From NCBI RefSeq assembly GCF_014639795.1, contig NZ_BMGC01000006.1, forward strand, positions 144,624 to 208,623: 64,000 nt of DNA. Direction: 5' to 3'. Below, one piece after another: positions 1 to 7,989 of this stretch. Each line of letters starts with the position of its first letter. Position 1 is the stretch's first letter. The translations under genes were made by a program, and so were the position numbers. Origin of the DNA: Gordonia jinhuaensis. GTDB taxonomy: Bacteria; Actinomycetota; Actinomycetes; Mycobacteriales; Mycobacteriaceae. A model generated the notes under the pieces. The model saw only the letters and a program-made list of their open reading frames with translations. It searched no databases and was not told the DNA's origin.

Positions 1-34
1 GGATCTGCTTCTTGTCTTCTGCGGTCAGAGCCAC
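1..34 (-). CDS. rpsO: 30S ribosomal protein S15, 5' end only
   Basis: The first 34 bases read on the minus strand from a GTG start as M-A-L-T-A-E-D-K-K-Q-I, the typical amino terminus of ribosomal protein S15; the gene runs off the window edge. An AGGAGA Shine-Dalgarno lies about six bases before the GTG. S15 binds 16S rRNA in the small-subunit platform. It lies directly downstream of ribF on the same strand, the arrangement known in M. tuberculosis (Rv2786c-Rv2785c). Only eleven residues are visible, so the call rests on those residues plus synteny. Confidence 0.85.
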   Translation of the reverse strand, partial: MALTAEDKKQI

Positions 35-174
35 GAATGTTCTCCTGTTGTTTCAGTTCGCGCGAAAAAATCACTCGACGTGGCCGCCGCGAACCGCAGC
101 ACACACCGATCGTCCAGGTTACCAGCGACGCAGGTCGACAACCAAAATGCGCGACTCCGCCGACATCACCGGAC

Positions 175-188
175 CCGGCCGCGGCCGG
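175..188 (-). terminator. GC palindrome just after ribF, possible weak terminator
   Basis: A perfect 14-base palindrome, CCGGCCGCGGCCGG, begins two bases beyond the ribF stop codon and precedes rpsO. It could fold into a short GC hairpin, but the loop would use part of the stem and no T-run follows. It could equally be chance in very GC-rich DNA. Confidence 0.25.
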
Positions 189-189
189 T

Positions 190-1164
190 TCACTGTTGCG
201 AGGAGTCCTTCTCGAGGATCGTGCGGGTGTCGGCCACGTCGTCGCCGATCCGGTCGACCAGGGCGTCCACCGAGTCGAACTTCTCCATCTCACGGATCCG
301 CGACACGAAATCGACCGCCACATGCTGCCCGTAGAGATCGGCGGCGGTGTCGAGTACGAAGGCCTCGATCGTTCGGGTGCGTCCGGAGAACGTCGGATTG
401 GACCCCACCGAGACCGCGCTCATGTAACGGTCGCCCGGCACCACCTGTCCGACCACCGGGCCGGCGCCGAGAACGGTGAACCAGGCTGCATACACCCCGT
501 CGGCCGGAATCGCAGCGTGCATCGGTGGCGCGATGTTGGCGGTCGGATATCCCAGCTCACGGCCTCGCCCGTCACCGCGGACCACGACGCCTTCGACGCG
601 GTGCGGTCGACCAAGCGCATCGGCGGCGGCCTCCACGTCACCGGCCGCGACGCAGGCGCGGATGTAGGTCGACGAGAAGGTCACCGCATGCTCGGACAGC
701 AACGACACCCCGTGCACCTCGAACCCGAACCGCTTGCCCAACTCGGTGAGCACCTCGACGGTGCCCTGCGCCTTGTGCCCGAAGGTGAAGTTGTCGCCAA
801 CCACCACCTCGGCCGCATGCAGGCCCTCGACGAGGACCTCATGGGCGAAGTCCTTGGCCGACTGGTGGGCGACCGCGGGGGTGAAGGGCATGACGCAGAA
901 GACGTCGACACCGAGCTGTTCGGCGAGTTCGGCCCGCCGGGTCAGGGTGGTCAGCTGGGCGGGATGCGAACCGGGTCGCACCACCTCGGCGGGATGCGGG
1001 TCGAAGGTCATCATCACCGCGGGGACACCGCGTGCACGCGCCGCCTCGATCGCACGGTTGATCAGCTGGGCATGTCCGCGGTGTACACCGTCGAATACGC
1101 CGATGGTGACCACGCATCGTCCCCAGCCCGCCGGGATGTCGTCGAGTCCTCGCCAACGCAGCAC
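190..1164 (-). CDS. ribF: Bifunctional riboflavin kinase / FAD synthetase
   Basis: A 324-residue cytoplasmic enzyme that phosphorylates riboflavin to FMN and adenylylates FMN to FAD. The amino-terminal FAD synthetase domain carries the nucleotidyltransferase motif GVFDGVHRGH at about residues 22-31. The carboxy-terminal kinase domain carries GRELGYPTAN near residue 205. Length is normal for the two-domain family. The start is GTG. It is followed by rpsO and divergent from the mntR-type regulator, as in M. tuberculosis. The island downstream encodes many flavoproteins, but ribF is a housekeeping gene here. Confidence 0.95.
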   Translation of the reverse strand: MLRWRGLDDIPAGWGRCVVTIGVFDGVHRGHAQLINRAIEAARARGVPAVMMTFDPHPAEVVRPGSHPAQLTTLTRRAELAEQLGVDVFCVMPFTPAVAHQSAKDFAHEVLVEGLHAAEVVVGDNFTFGHKAQGTVEVLTELGKRFGFEVHGVSLLSEHAVTFSSTYIRACVAAGDVEAAADALGRPHRVEGVVVRGDGRGRELGYPTANIAPPMHAAIPADGVYAAWFTVLGAGPVVGQVVPGDRYMSAVSVGSNPTFSGRTRTIEAFVLDTAADLYGQHVAVDFVSRIREMEKFDSVDALVDRIGDDVADTRTILEKDSSQQ

Positions 1165-1165
1165 T

Positions 1166-1179
1166 GGTTCAGCCTAACC
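1166..1179. promoter_or_regulatory. Imperfect inverted repeat in the ribF-mntR intergenic region
   Basis: GGTTCAGCCTAACC is an imperfect palindrome with perfect four-base GGTT/AACC ends, lying one base upstream of the ribF start in the divergent intergenic region. It loosely resembles the TTAGG-type half sites bound by DtxR-family repressors, and the neighbouring gene encodes such a repressor. A single weak match is not proof of a binding site. Confidence 0.25.
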
Positions 1180-1269
1180 GGGGGCGGTGTCTGCCTCATC
1201 CGCGCGTCTCCCGCGCGTCGCCTCGCCACCATCGGACCGTCGCCGCCAAGGCAGCCCTAAGCTGGTGGC

Positions 1270-2037
1270 ATGGCACACACCGCCGCGGATTCACGCGCCG
1301 ACGATCCCGCACAGGGCTCTGGTCCGGCCCCTGATCTCGCCCCTGGTCTCGCATCTGTGGCGGGACTCTCGACGGTCACCCAGGACTACCTGAAGGTCAT
1401 CTGGACCACCCAGGAGTGGGATGCCACCAAGGTCACCACCAAGATGCTCGCCGAGAAGCTGGGGGTCTCGGCATCCACGGCCTCCGAGGCGATCCGCAAA
1501 CTCGCCGATCAGGGATTGGTGTCCCACGCCCGCTACGGCGCGGTGTCGCTGACCAACGACGGACGCGCAGCGGCGGTGTCGATGGTCCGGCGGCACCGGC
1601 TCCTGGAGACATTTCTGGTCAACGAGCTCGGCTATGGGTGGGATGAGGTACACGACGAGGCCGAGATCCTCGAACACGCGGTATCCGACCGGCTGCTGGC
1701 GCGACTGGACGCCAAACTGGGTCACCCGGTCCGCGATCCGCACGGCGACCCGATCCCCGGTCAGGACGGGACGGTCCCCACTCCCCCGGCGGCGGTGCTC
1801 GCCGAGCTCGACGCCGGGGCGCAGGGCGTCGTGGCACGCATCTCCGACGACGACCCGGACATGCTGCGCTACTTCGATTCCCTCGGCATCCGCCCGGATG
1901 CGCGCGTGGACGTGGTCGAGCACCGACCGTTCGCGGGGACGGTGTGCATCCGCGTGGACGGCGACGAACCGGTGAACATCGGCGACATCGCCGCGCGTGC
2001 GATCTGGCTGGTCATCGACGACGCCCGCGACCGCTAG
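1270..2037 (+). CDS. mntR: DtxR-family metal-dependent repressor (MntR/SirR type)
   Basis: A 255-residue metal-sensing transcriptional repressor. A winged helix-turn-helix spans about residues 35-95 (TTKMLAEKLGVSASTASEAI is the recognition region). A metal-binding and dimerisation domain follows (RRHRLLETFL, EAEILEHAVSDRL), with a FeoA/SH3-like domain at about 175-250. In this position M. tuberculosis has sirR (Rv2788), which the name follows. An unusually long Pro/Ala-rich leader of about 30 residues precedes the HTH, so a later start is possible. It is convergent with truB, the two stop codons being separated by one base. Manganese as the sensed metal is inferred from the MntR subfamily. 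Confidence 0.85.
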   Translation: MAHTAADSRADDPAQGSGPAPDLAPGLASVAGLSTVTQDYLKVIWTTQEWDATKVTTKMLAEKLGVSASTASEAIRKLADQGLVSHARYGAVSLTNDGRAAAVSMVRRHRLLETFLVNELGYGWDEVHDEAEILEHAVSDRLLARLDAKLGHPVRDPHGDPIPGQDGTVPTPPAAVLAELDAGAQGVVARISDDDPDMLRYFDSLGIRPDARVDVVEHRPFAGTVCIRVDGDEPVNIGDIAARAIWLVIDDARDR

Positions 2038-2038
2038 G

Positions 2039-2968
2039 TCACGACTCGGGGGGTCGGCGCAGCGTCGCCGGCCGCACCACCATCACCGAACTCGCACGAC
2101 GCCCCTTCTCCTGGACAAGGGCGATCGCCTGCCCGTGCGGATCGACCACGGCGTACACGCCCTTCATGCCGACCGGTTCCAGCCACCGGCCCTGACTGAT
2201 CGACTCGGCATCGGCGTCGGTGATGTCCCGGCGGGGGAAGGCCAGGGTGGCCACCTCGTCGATGGTCAGACTCAGTGACGGCTTCTCGGTCAACTCCTCG
2301 ATCGTGCGGGCGTGCTCGAGACCGAACGGACCGACCCGCGTACGGCGCAACGCGGTGAGATGTCCACCGACGCCGAGGACCTCACCGACGTCACGGGCCA
2401 GTGACCGCACATAGGTCCCCGTCGAACACTCCACCTCGACGTCGACGTCGACGGGACCACCGACCGCACGGCGGATCGCGACGATGTCGAAGCGCGACAC
2501 CGTGACTCGACGGGGCTTGAGGTCGAACTCCTCCCCCGTGCGCATCAACGCATGTGCACGACGACCGTCGACCTTGATGGCGCTGACCTTGGCGGGCACC
2601 TGGTCGATGTCGCCGCGGAAGCGGGCCACCGCCTGGTGGATCTGCTCGTCGGTGACCGCCGAGGCGTCGGCGGTCGACAGTACGGTGCCCTCCACGTCGT
2701 CGGTGTCGGTCGCCGCACCGAGACGGATGGTCGCGGTGTATTCCTTGGTCTCCAGCGCGAGCAGCCCGAGCATCTTCGTCGCGCGTTCGACACCGATGAT
2801 CAGCACCCCGGTGGCCATCGGATCGAGTGTCCCGGCATGTCCGACACGGCGGGTGTTGAACAGTTTGCGCATCGACGACACCACGTCGTGACTGGTCACC
2901 CCGGGCGCCTTGTCGACGATCACCACACCGGCGTCGTCGATCGTCTCGGGTCCGGCTCGCCGCGCCAT
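2039..2968 (-). CDS. truB: tRNA pseudouridine(55) synthase
   Basis: Converts U55 of the tRNA T-loop to pseudouridine. The catalytic motif GHAGTLDPMATG is present, the Asp at about residue 49 being the nucleophile, and a carboxy-terminal PUA-like region follows. Two ATGs are adjacent (2971 and 2968). I chose 2968 because GAGGAG then lies five bases away, whereas it would be only two bases from the first ATG. It sits between mntR (convergent) and pptT, as in M. tuberculosis. Confidence 0.95.
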   Translation of the reverse strand: MARRAGPETIDDAGVVIVDKAPGVTSHDVVSSMRKLFNTRRVGHAGTLDPMATGVLIIGVERATKMLGLLALETKEYTATIRLGAATDTDDVEGTVLSTADASAVTDEQIHQAVARFRGDIDQVPAKVSAIKVDGRRAHALMRTGEEFDLKPRRVTVSRFDIVAIRRAVGGPVDVDVEVECSTGTYVRSLARDVGEVLGVGGHLTALRRTRVGPFGLEHARTIEELTEKPSLSLTIDEVATLAFPRRDITDADAESISQGRWLEPVGMKGVYAVVDPHGQAIALVQEKGRRASSVMVVRPATLRRPPES

Positions 2969-3027
2969 CATGCACTCCTCGGCTGCTCTAGCCGATCGAA
3001 CAGCCTTCGGCAGGCCGGTCGGTCGAC

Positions 3028-3065
3028 GGTGGTTCTCTCATATGTCGTTGGTTCTCTCGTATACC
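3028..3065. repeat. Two imperfect direct repeats upstream of truB
   Basis: On the minus strand the sequence ATAYGAGAGAACCA (Y = C or T) occurs twice with a 19-base period, in the roughly 160-base gap between the pptT stop and the truB start. The position suits a truB promoter or operator. No known regulator motif is recognised. Confidence 0.4.
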
Positions 3066-3132
3066 GTTCGATCACGTCTCGGGCGGCCCGACCGCGCGAT
3101 CGCACCGGCTCCGCGCCGGTCGACCCGGTGGG

Positions 3133-3831
3133 TCACACGGTGATGGCGGTGAGGATCAGATCCCGTTGCACCAGCCACCGGCCGCTGAACTCGGTGAGTG
3201 GTGTGCCGCCGTCGTGTGTCGAGCCATCCACCAGCAGCTGCGAGTGGAAGGTGCCGCCCCCTGGCCCGGTGCGCTCGAAGGTGATGTGGGCGTCCTCGAA
3301 TCCCAGCCATCGGCCGGTCAGCGGGAACCATGCCTTGTACGTGGCTTCCTTGGCGCAGAACAGAAGTCGGTCCCAGTGCACCGGTGGATCGGCCTCGCTC
3401 GCATCGTTCTGGACCGAATCCGAGCCGTCGCGGGTGCGCGCGGCGAGATCGTCACGTTCGGTCGGCAACGACACGTGGTCGAGGACTCCGTCCGGGAGCC
3501 GCTCATGCGGTTCGGCGTCGATACCCAGCGAGCGCACCTGCAGTGCATAGGCTGCCACCGCCGCCCGGTATCCGTCGCAGTGGGTCAAGCTGCCCACCAC
3601 CGACGTCGGCCACAGCGGCTGCCCCTTATCCCCCCGCAGGATCGGCACCGGATCGATGCCCAGCGACCCGAGTGCCTGTCGCGCACAATGACGCGTGGTC
3701 ACGAATTCGTTGCGCCGCTTGGGAACCGCCCGTGCGATGAGCGACTCCTCGGCTGGCAGCGGCGCCAGACCATCGGGGTCACCGAAAGATTCGGCCGAGG
3801 CTATTCCCGGCGCCAGCAGCTGATCGATCAT
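3133..3831 (-). CDS. pptT: 4'-phosphopantetheinyl transferase, PptT type
   Basis: A 232-residue Sfp-like enzyme that moves phosphopantetheine from CoA onto acyl and peptidyl carrier proteins of fatty acid, polyketide and siderophore synthesis. Visible motifs are GIDAEP at 103-108 (Mg-binding Asp105 and Glu107) and WDRLLFCAKEATYKAW at 153-168. Its ATG overlaps the stop of the upstream pptH in an ATGA, so the two opposing activities are translationally coupled. The same pair (Rv2794c-Rv2795c) occurs in M. tuberculosis. Confidence 0.93.
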   Translation of the reverse strand: MIDQLLAPGIASAESFGDPDGLAPLPAEESLIARAVPKRRNEFVTTRHCARQALGSLGIDPVPILRGDKGQPLWPTSVVGSLTHCDGYRAAVAAYALQVRSLGIDAEPHERLPDGVLDHVSLPTERDDLAARTRDGSDSVQNDASEADPPVHWDRLLFCAKEATYKAWFPLTGRWLGFEDAHITFERTGPGGGTFHSQLLVDGSTHDGGTPLTEFSGRWLVQRDLILTAITV

Positions 3832-4802
3832 GACCGGTCCCCACGACCACTCTCACGGCGGCGCGCCTGCCGCGCGGCGACGCGATCGGCGAATTCCTGT
3901 GCGCGCTCGGCATAGTCGGGCGGCAACTCGAAACGCACACCGTGCTCGGGCAGGTCCTCGGCGCTGGGCCCGTCGTCGGGAATGATCTTGCGCAGCAGAG
4001 GTTCGGGCAGTCCGCGCCGCTTCCACTCGCGGGGATAGCCCACCGACACCTCTTCGAAGCGCACACCGTCGTACCAGGTGGTCCGGGGTATGTGCAGATG
4101 GCCGTACACACAGCACTGTGCGCGGTAGCGCAGGTGCCAATCGGCGGTCTGTTCACTGCCGCACCACAGTGCGAATTCCGGGTACATCAGCGCATCGGTC
4201 GGCTCGCGCCGCAGCGGCCAGTGATTGATCAGGATCGTCGCCTCGGCGGGGTCGATGGCATCCAGACGTGCGCGCGTCTGCTCGATCCGCGCTCGCGACC
4301 AGGCGTCCCTCGTGCCATAGGGCTCGGGCGAGAGCAGGAACTCGTCGGTGGCCACCACGTTGCGCTCACGCGCCACCGCGAGCGCCTCGAGTTTCGTCGA
4401 GGTGCCCTCGGGACGGAATGTGTAGTCGTAGAGCAGAAACATCGGCACCACCCGCACCGGAGTCGTGCCGTCACCCGGATCGAAGAGCGGATAGATGTCC
4501 TCGGGTGTGACCACACCGATGTCACGGCACGCCTGAACGAGATAGTCATAGCGAGCCACACCGAAGATCTGCAATGGATCCTTCGACGTGGTGTAGAGCT
4601 CGTGATTACCCGGCACCCAGATCACGGTCGCGAAGCGTGCTCTCAGCGAGCGCAGCGTCGCCACGATGTCGTCGGTGCGCTCGGAGACGTCGCCGGCGAC
4701 GATCAACCAGTCGTCCTCACCCTCGGGCACGATGCCGTCGAGGATTGACTCGTTTCCGCGGTGGGCGACGTGGAGGTCGCTGACCGCCCACAAGGTCGCC
4801 AC
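3828..4802 (-). CDS. pptH: Metallophosphoesterase, phosphopantetheinyl hydrolase PptH type
   Basis: A 324-residue calcineurin-like phosphoesterase. The metal-binding blocks are visible in order: SDLHVAH (about 8-14), AGDVSE, GNHELY, NHWP and GHLH. The M. tuberculosis counterpart at this locus, Rv2795c (PptH), is reported to remove phosphopantetheine from carrier proteins, opposing PptT. Function is assigned here by family, synteny and the four-base overlap with pptT. Its start is divergent from the XRE-cupin regulator, so the two share a 157-base promoter region. Confidence 0.85.
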   Translation of the reverse strand: MATLWAVSDLHVAHRGNESILDGIVPEGEDDWLIVAGDVSERTDDIVATLRSLRARFATVIWVPGNHELYTTSKDPLQIFGVARYDYLVQACRDIGVVTPEDIYPLFDPGDGTTPVRVVPMFLLYDYTFRPEGTSTKLEALAVARERNVVATDEFLLSPEPYGTRDAWSRARIEQTRARLDAIDPAEATILINHWPLRREPTDALMYPEFALWCGSEQTADWHLRYRAQCCVYGHLHIPRTTWYDGVRFEEVSVGYPREWKRRGLPEPLLRKIIPDDGPSAEDLPEHGVRFELPPDYAERAQEFADRVAARQARRRESGRGDRS

Positions 4803-4921
4803 ACTGTCCTCCCACCGTCGGGTACGTCTTGCCGCCGTTGATGGTACCGGCGCACCGACGGGCGATCGTCATCCCCGCTGAGCGAGCGGCAGCCGGCAGC
4901 GCGACCGCGGGAACGCGGAAC

Positions 4922-4942
4922 GCGTTTCCTCTGAGGAAACGC
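4922..4942. promoter_or_regulatory. Perfect 21-bp palindrome, probable operator of the XRE-cupin gene
   Basis: Left arm GCGTTTCCTC (4922-4931), central T (4932) and right arm GAGGAAACGC (4933-4942) form a perfect inverted repeat. It lies 17 bases before the regulator's GTG and in the region shared with divergent pptH. The position and symmetry fit autoregulation by the dimeric XRE-cupin protein. I found no second perfect copy in front of the catabolic genes. Confidence 0.65.
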
Positions 4943-4959
4943 ACGGTAGTCTGGCGATC

Positions 4960-5661
4960 GTGAACACCCCCGACCTTCCCGAGACCACCGCGGACGCTGC
5001 GACGCGTACCGACGAGCGTCCGGTGATCGACAATCCGACTCCCGAACATCGCGAACTGCCCGACGACACCACATCGCCGGTCGCGCTGGAGGATGTGATC
5101 GCCGTCCAGGTGCGCAACCTGCGCAAATCGGCGGGCCTGTCGGTCGGCGAGCTCGCCGCGAAGATCGGCATCTCCAAGGCGATGCTGTCCAAGATCGAGA
5201 ATGCGCAGACCTCCTGCAGCCTGTCGACACTGTCCCGGCTGGCGACGGGTCTCGACGTGCCGGTGACCACTCTGTTCCGCGGCGCCGACGCCCCTCGTGA
5301 GGCGGTGTACGTGGAGAACGGACGCGGCGCGGTGATCGTGGGCCGCGGGACGCGGGTGGGCCACCACTACGAACTGCTCGGTGCGCTGCGCGGACAGCAT
5401 CGACGTCTGGAGCCGGTGCTGGTGACCCTCACCGAGTCCAGCGAGACCCATCCCCGCTTCCAGCACGCCGGTACCGAGTTGCTCTACATGCTCGAGGGCG
5501 TGATGGTCTACCAGCACGAGGGTGCCGAGTTCACGCTGCGACCGGGGGATTCGATGCTCATCGACGGCGAGGGTGTGCACGGCCCCACCGATCTCGTCCG
5601 CGTCCCGATCCGCTTCCTGTCGGTGACGGCCTATCCCGACAACCACGAGGTCGTCGACTAG
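4960..5661 (+). CDS. XRE-family regulator with carboxy-terminal cupin domain
   Basis: A 233-residue protein starting at GTG. A disordered acidic leader of about 45 residues is followed by an XRE helix-turn-helix at about 48-102 (VRNLRKSAGLSVGELAAKIG and SKAMLSKIENAQ) and a small-molecule-binding cupin at about 150-228 (HAGTELLYMLEGVMVYQHEG, LRPGDSMLIDG). This architecture is common in regulators of amino-acid and amine catabolism. It is convergent with the catabolic operon, ending 18 bases from the racemase stop, with a perfect palindrome just upstream. Control of the neighbouring amine genes is plausible but inferred from position only. Confidence 0.8.
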   Translation: MNTPDLPETTADAATRTDERPVIDNPTPEHRELPDDTTSPVALEDVIAVQVRNLRKSAGLSVGELAAKIGISKAMLSKIENAQTSCSLSTLSRLATGLDVPVTTLFRGADAPREAVYVENGRGAVIVGRGTRVGHHYELLGALRGQHRRLEPVLVTLTESSETHPRFQHAGTELLYMLEGVMVYQHEGAEFTLRPGDSMLIDGEGVHGPTDLVRVPIRFLSVTAYPDNHEVVD

Positions 5662-5679
5662 TCACAGACGAGTGGGCCG

Positions 5680-6786
5680 CTACCTCTCCAGCAGGAATCC
5701 CGGAATCAGCCGATCACCCGGTGCCGTCACGAATTCGTGGCGACCGGTGAGATAGGCATTGCCGCTCACCGTGGGCAACACCACCGGATACCCGGCCTGC
5801 CCAGTGTCGGAACCGCCCGTCCCATCAGTGCCGATACCGGCATCGGGATCTGCTGGGACATACGACGATTCGAAGACGGTATCGATGATCGACGTGTGCA
5901 CCAGGCGCCGGCCGGGATCGAGTTCACCCCGCGCGGCCAGCACCGCCACACGTGAGGCGGTGCCCGATCCGCACGGCGACCGGTCGACCTGTCCGTCGGC
6001 GAACACCGTCACGTTGCGGTGCCGTAGCGCCTCGTCGCCGGCGTCGGGCCCGGTCTCACGCTCGAAGAAGATCACTCCGTAGATGCCCGCGAGTCTCTCG
6101 TCGGCGGCGAATCGCGTCCACTCGGTGTCGGCCAACGCGGCTTTCACATCACCGGCGACGCCGATCAGCTCGCCCAACGCCTCGGGACGCACCGACAGTC
6201 CGATGTCGGTCACGTCCACGTGCGCATAGAGCGCGCCACCGAAGCCGATGTCGACGGTGAGTTCCGGGGCGGCGAAGCCGTAACGCTCGAGCGTCACCGG
6301 GATGTCCAGCGCGACAGCACAACTCGGGACGCTGAGGAAGTCGACACCGGTCACCGCACCGTCGCGCAGGTGGACGCGCGCGGTCACCCGACCCGAGGGC
6401 ACATCGATCACCACATCGGTGACACCGTCGGCATCGGCGGCGACCAGGCCGCTCTCGACCGCCCACGCGCCCACTGCGATGGTGCCGTGTCCGCACGCGG
6501 TGGAGAAGCCGTCGCGATGCCAGAACAGCACACCGAGATGAGCGTCGGCGTCGTCCGGCGGCGTCACGAAGCAGCCGTACATGTCGGCGTGGCCACGGGG
6601 TTCCCAACACAGGAATCGTCGGAGCTCCTGCACCTGCGGCGATGCGATGGCCCGCATGCGCCGGTCGGCCACCGTGTCGCCGTCGAGTGCGACGGGCGGC
6701 TGCGCGACGATGCGGAACGGTTCGCCCGCGGTGTGGTAGTCGACGGCCCGTACCGAGTCGTGTGCGGCTGATCGTGGGGTGCTCAT
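5680..6786 (-). CDS. Proline racemase / hydroxyproline epimerase family protein
   Basis: A 368-residue member of the proline racemase superfamily. Both catalytic cysteines are visible: Cys98 in STACGHGT and Cys272 in DRSPCGSGT. A Cys-Cys pair fits a racemase or 4-hydroxyproline 2-epimerase rather than trans-3-hydroxyproline dehydratase, where the second position is Thr. It is the last gene of the gmaS-mgs run, nine bases after the FAD oxidoreductase. Its substrate is uncertain. It may form a pair with the FAD enzyme (epimerase plus D-amino-acid dehydrogenase), or be unrelated to methylamine use. Confidence 0.8.
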   Translation of the reverse strand: MSTPRSAAHDSVRAVDYHTAGEPFRIVAQPPVALDGDTVADRRMRAIASPQVQELRRFLCWEPRGHADMYGCFVTPPDDADAHLGVLFWHRDGFSTACGHGTIAVGAWAVESGLVAADADGVTDVVIDVPSGRVTARVHLRDGAVTGVDFLSVPSCAVALDIPVTLERYGFAAPELTVDIGFGGALYAHVDVTDIGLSVRPEALGELIGVAGDVKAALADTEWTRFAADERLAGIYGVIFFERETGPDAGDEALRHRNVTVFADGQVDRSPCGSGTASRVAVLAARGELDPGRRLVHTSIIDTVFESSYVPADPDAGIGTDGTGGSDTGQAGYPVVLPTVSGNAYLTGRHEFVTAPGDRLIPGFLLER

Positions 6787-6795
6787 ACCTCCATT

Positions 6796-7989
6796 TCAGC
6801 GCATCTCGCCGGCCCCCACGTACGGGAAGCGCGTCGTGAGCAGGTCACCTTCCTCGAATCGGGTGAACCGGAAGTCGGTCTCGGGGATGCGGGGGTCACT
6901 GCTGCGGCCGTCGACCACCAGATCGGCGACCAGTCGCCCGACTGCCGGTGAGATCTTGAAGCCGTGTCCGCTGAAGCCCGCCGCCACGATCAGCCCGTCG
7001 ATCGGTGTCTGGGAGATGATCGGGTTCCAGTCGGGTGTGACGTCGTAGCATCCCGCATAACTCGACGCGACCGCCGCGTCGCCGAATCCGGGGAAGCGGG
7101 TGCCCACCTTCTCGGCAGTCAGTTCCAGGAAGTCGTCATCGGCGCGGTTGAGATAGCCGTCGGGGTCGGCTGGTTCGAGTTCGGCGAGGTCGCTGTTGCC
7201 GAACAGTACCTCGCCACGCACATCCGGCCGGATGTATTGCAGCGTCACCAGATCCGAGAACACCGGCACGGGACCCAGTTCGACGCCGGGATCGATCATC
7301 ACGATCTGCTCGCGGTGCACCTCGATGGGCACGTCGAGCCCCAGCGGCGCGAGGAACGGTCGGGTCCAGGCGCCCGTGGCCACCACAACGGTGTCGGCAC
7401 CGACCACGGTGCCGTCGGTCAGGCGCACGCCGGTCGCGCGGTCGGCATCGACGATCACCTCGGCCACCTGCGCACCCTGGCGGATGCGCACCCCGGCCGC
7501 ACGGGCCGCGACGGCGAAGGCCTGCGCTGTCTGATAGGCGTCGCCATAGCCTCCGCGTTCCTCCCAGGCGAAGGCGGCGAACGGGTCGAGGTCGGCGGTC
7601 GGCCACATCTGCGCGACATCGGCCGCGCTGATCTCCTCGGTCTGCACACCCACCTCGCGCTGTGCGGCCATGCTCGCGCGCAGGTTCTCGACATTGGGTT
7701 CACCCACGCCGACCACATAGCCCGTCTGACGGAATCCGATGTCGGTGCCGAAGATCTCGTGTGCCTTCTCGAAGGTCTCCAGACCGACGGTGGCCATCGC
7801 CGCCAGCGAACCGACCCCGTAGTGGCAGCGCACGATCCCCGACGACTTGCCGGTCATCCCGCCGCCGACGGTGTCGCGCTCGAGCACGAGCACGTCGGTC
7901 ACACCGCGCTGCGACAACGACCACGCCGCCGCAGCACCCTCCAGACCGCCGCCGACGATCACGACCGAGGCGAAATCGGCGCGGGCCAT
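6796..7989 (-). CDS. FAD-dependent oxidoreductase, sarcosine oxidase beta-like
   Basis: A 397-residue DAO-family flavoprotein. The amino-terminal dinucleotide motif VVIVGGGLEGAAAAWSL and the family signature SSGIVRCHYG are visible, and the carboxy-terminal FAD-contact region reads GFSGHGFKISPAVGR. Such enzymes oxidise secondary amino acids such as sarcosine, N-methylglutamate or D-proline. The ATG overlaps the mgsC stop by one base (TGATG), so it is tightly coupled to N-methylglutamate synthase. Oxidation of N-methylglutamate to glutamate plus formaldehyde is therefore the likeliest role. The SoxA, SoxD and SoxG-like partners of the heteromeric dehydrogenase are absent. A D-hydroxyproline dehydrogenase working with the adjacent racemase is the main alternative. 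Confidence 0.8.
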   Translation of the reverse strand: MARADFASVVIVGGGLEGAAAAWSLSQRGVTDVLVLERDTVGGGMTGKSSGIVRCHYGVGSLAAMATVGLETFEKAHEIFGTDIGFRQTGYVVGVGEPNVENLRASMAAQREVGVQTEEISAADVAQMWPTADLDPFAAFAWEERGGYGDAYQTAQAFAVAARAAGVRIRQGAQVAEVIVDADRATGVRLTDGTVVGADTVVVATGAWTRPFLAPLGLDVPIEVHREQIVMIDPGVELGPVPVFSDLVTLQYIRPDVRGEVLFGNSDLAELEPADPDGYLNRADDDFLELTAEKVGTRFPGFGDAAVASSYAGCYDVTPDWNPIISQTPIDGLIVAAGFSGHGFKISPAVGRLVADLVVDGRSSDPRIPETDFRFTRFEEGDLLTTRFPYVGAGEMR

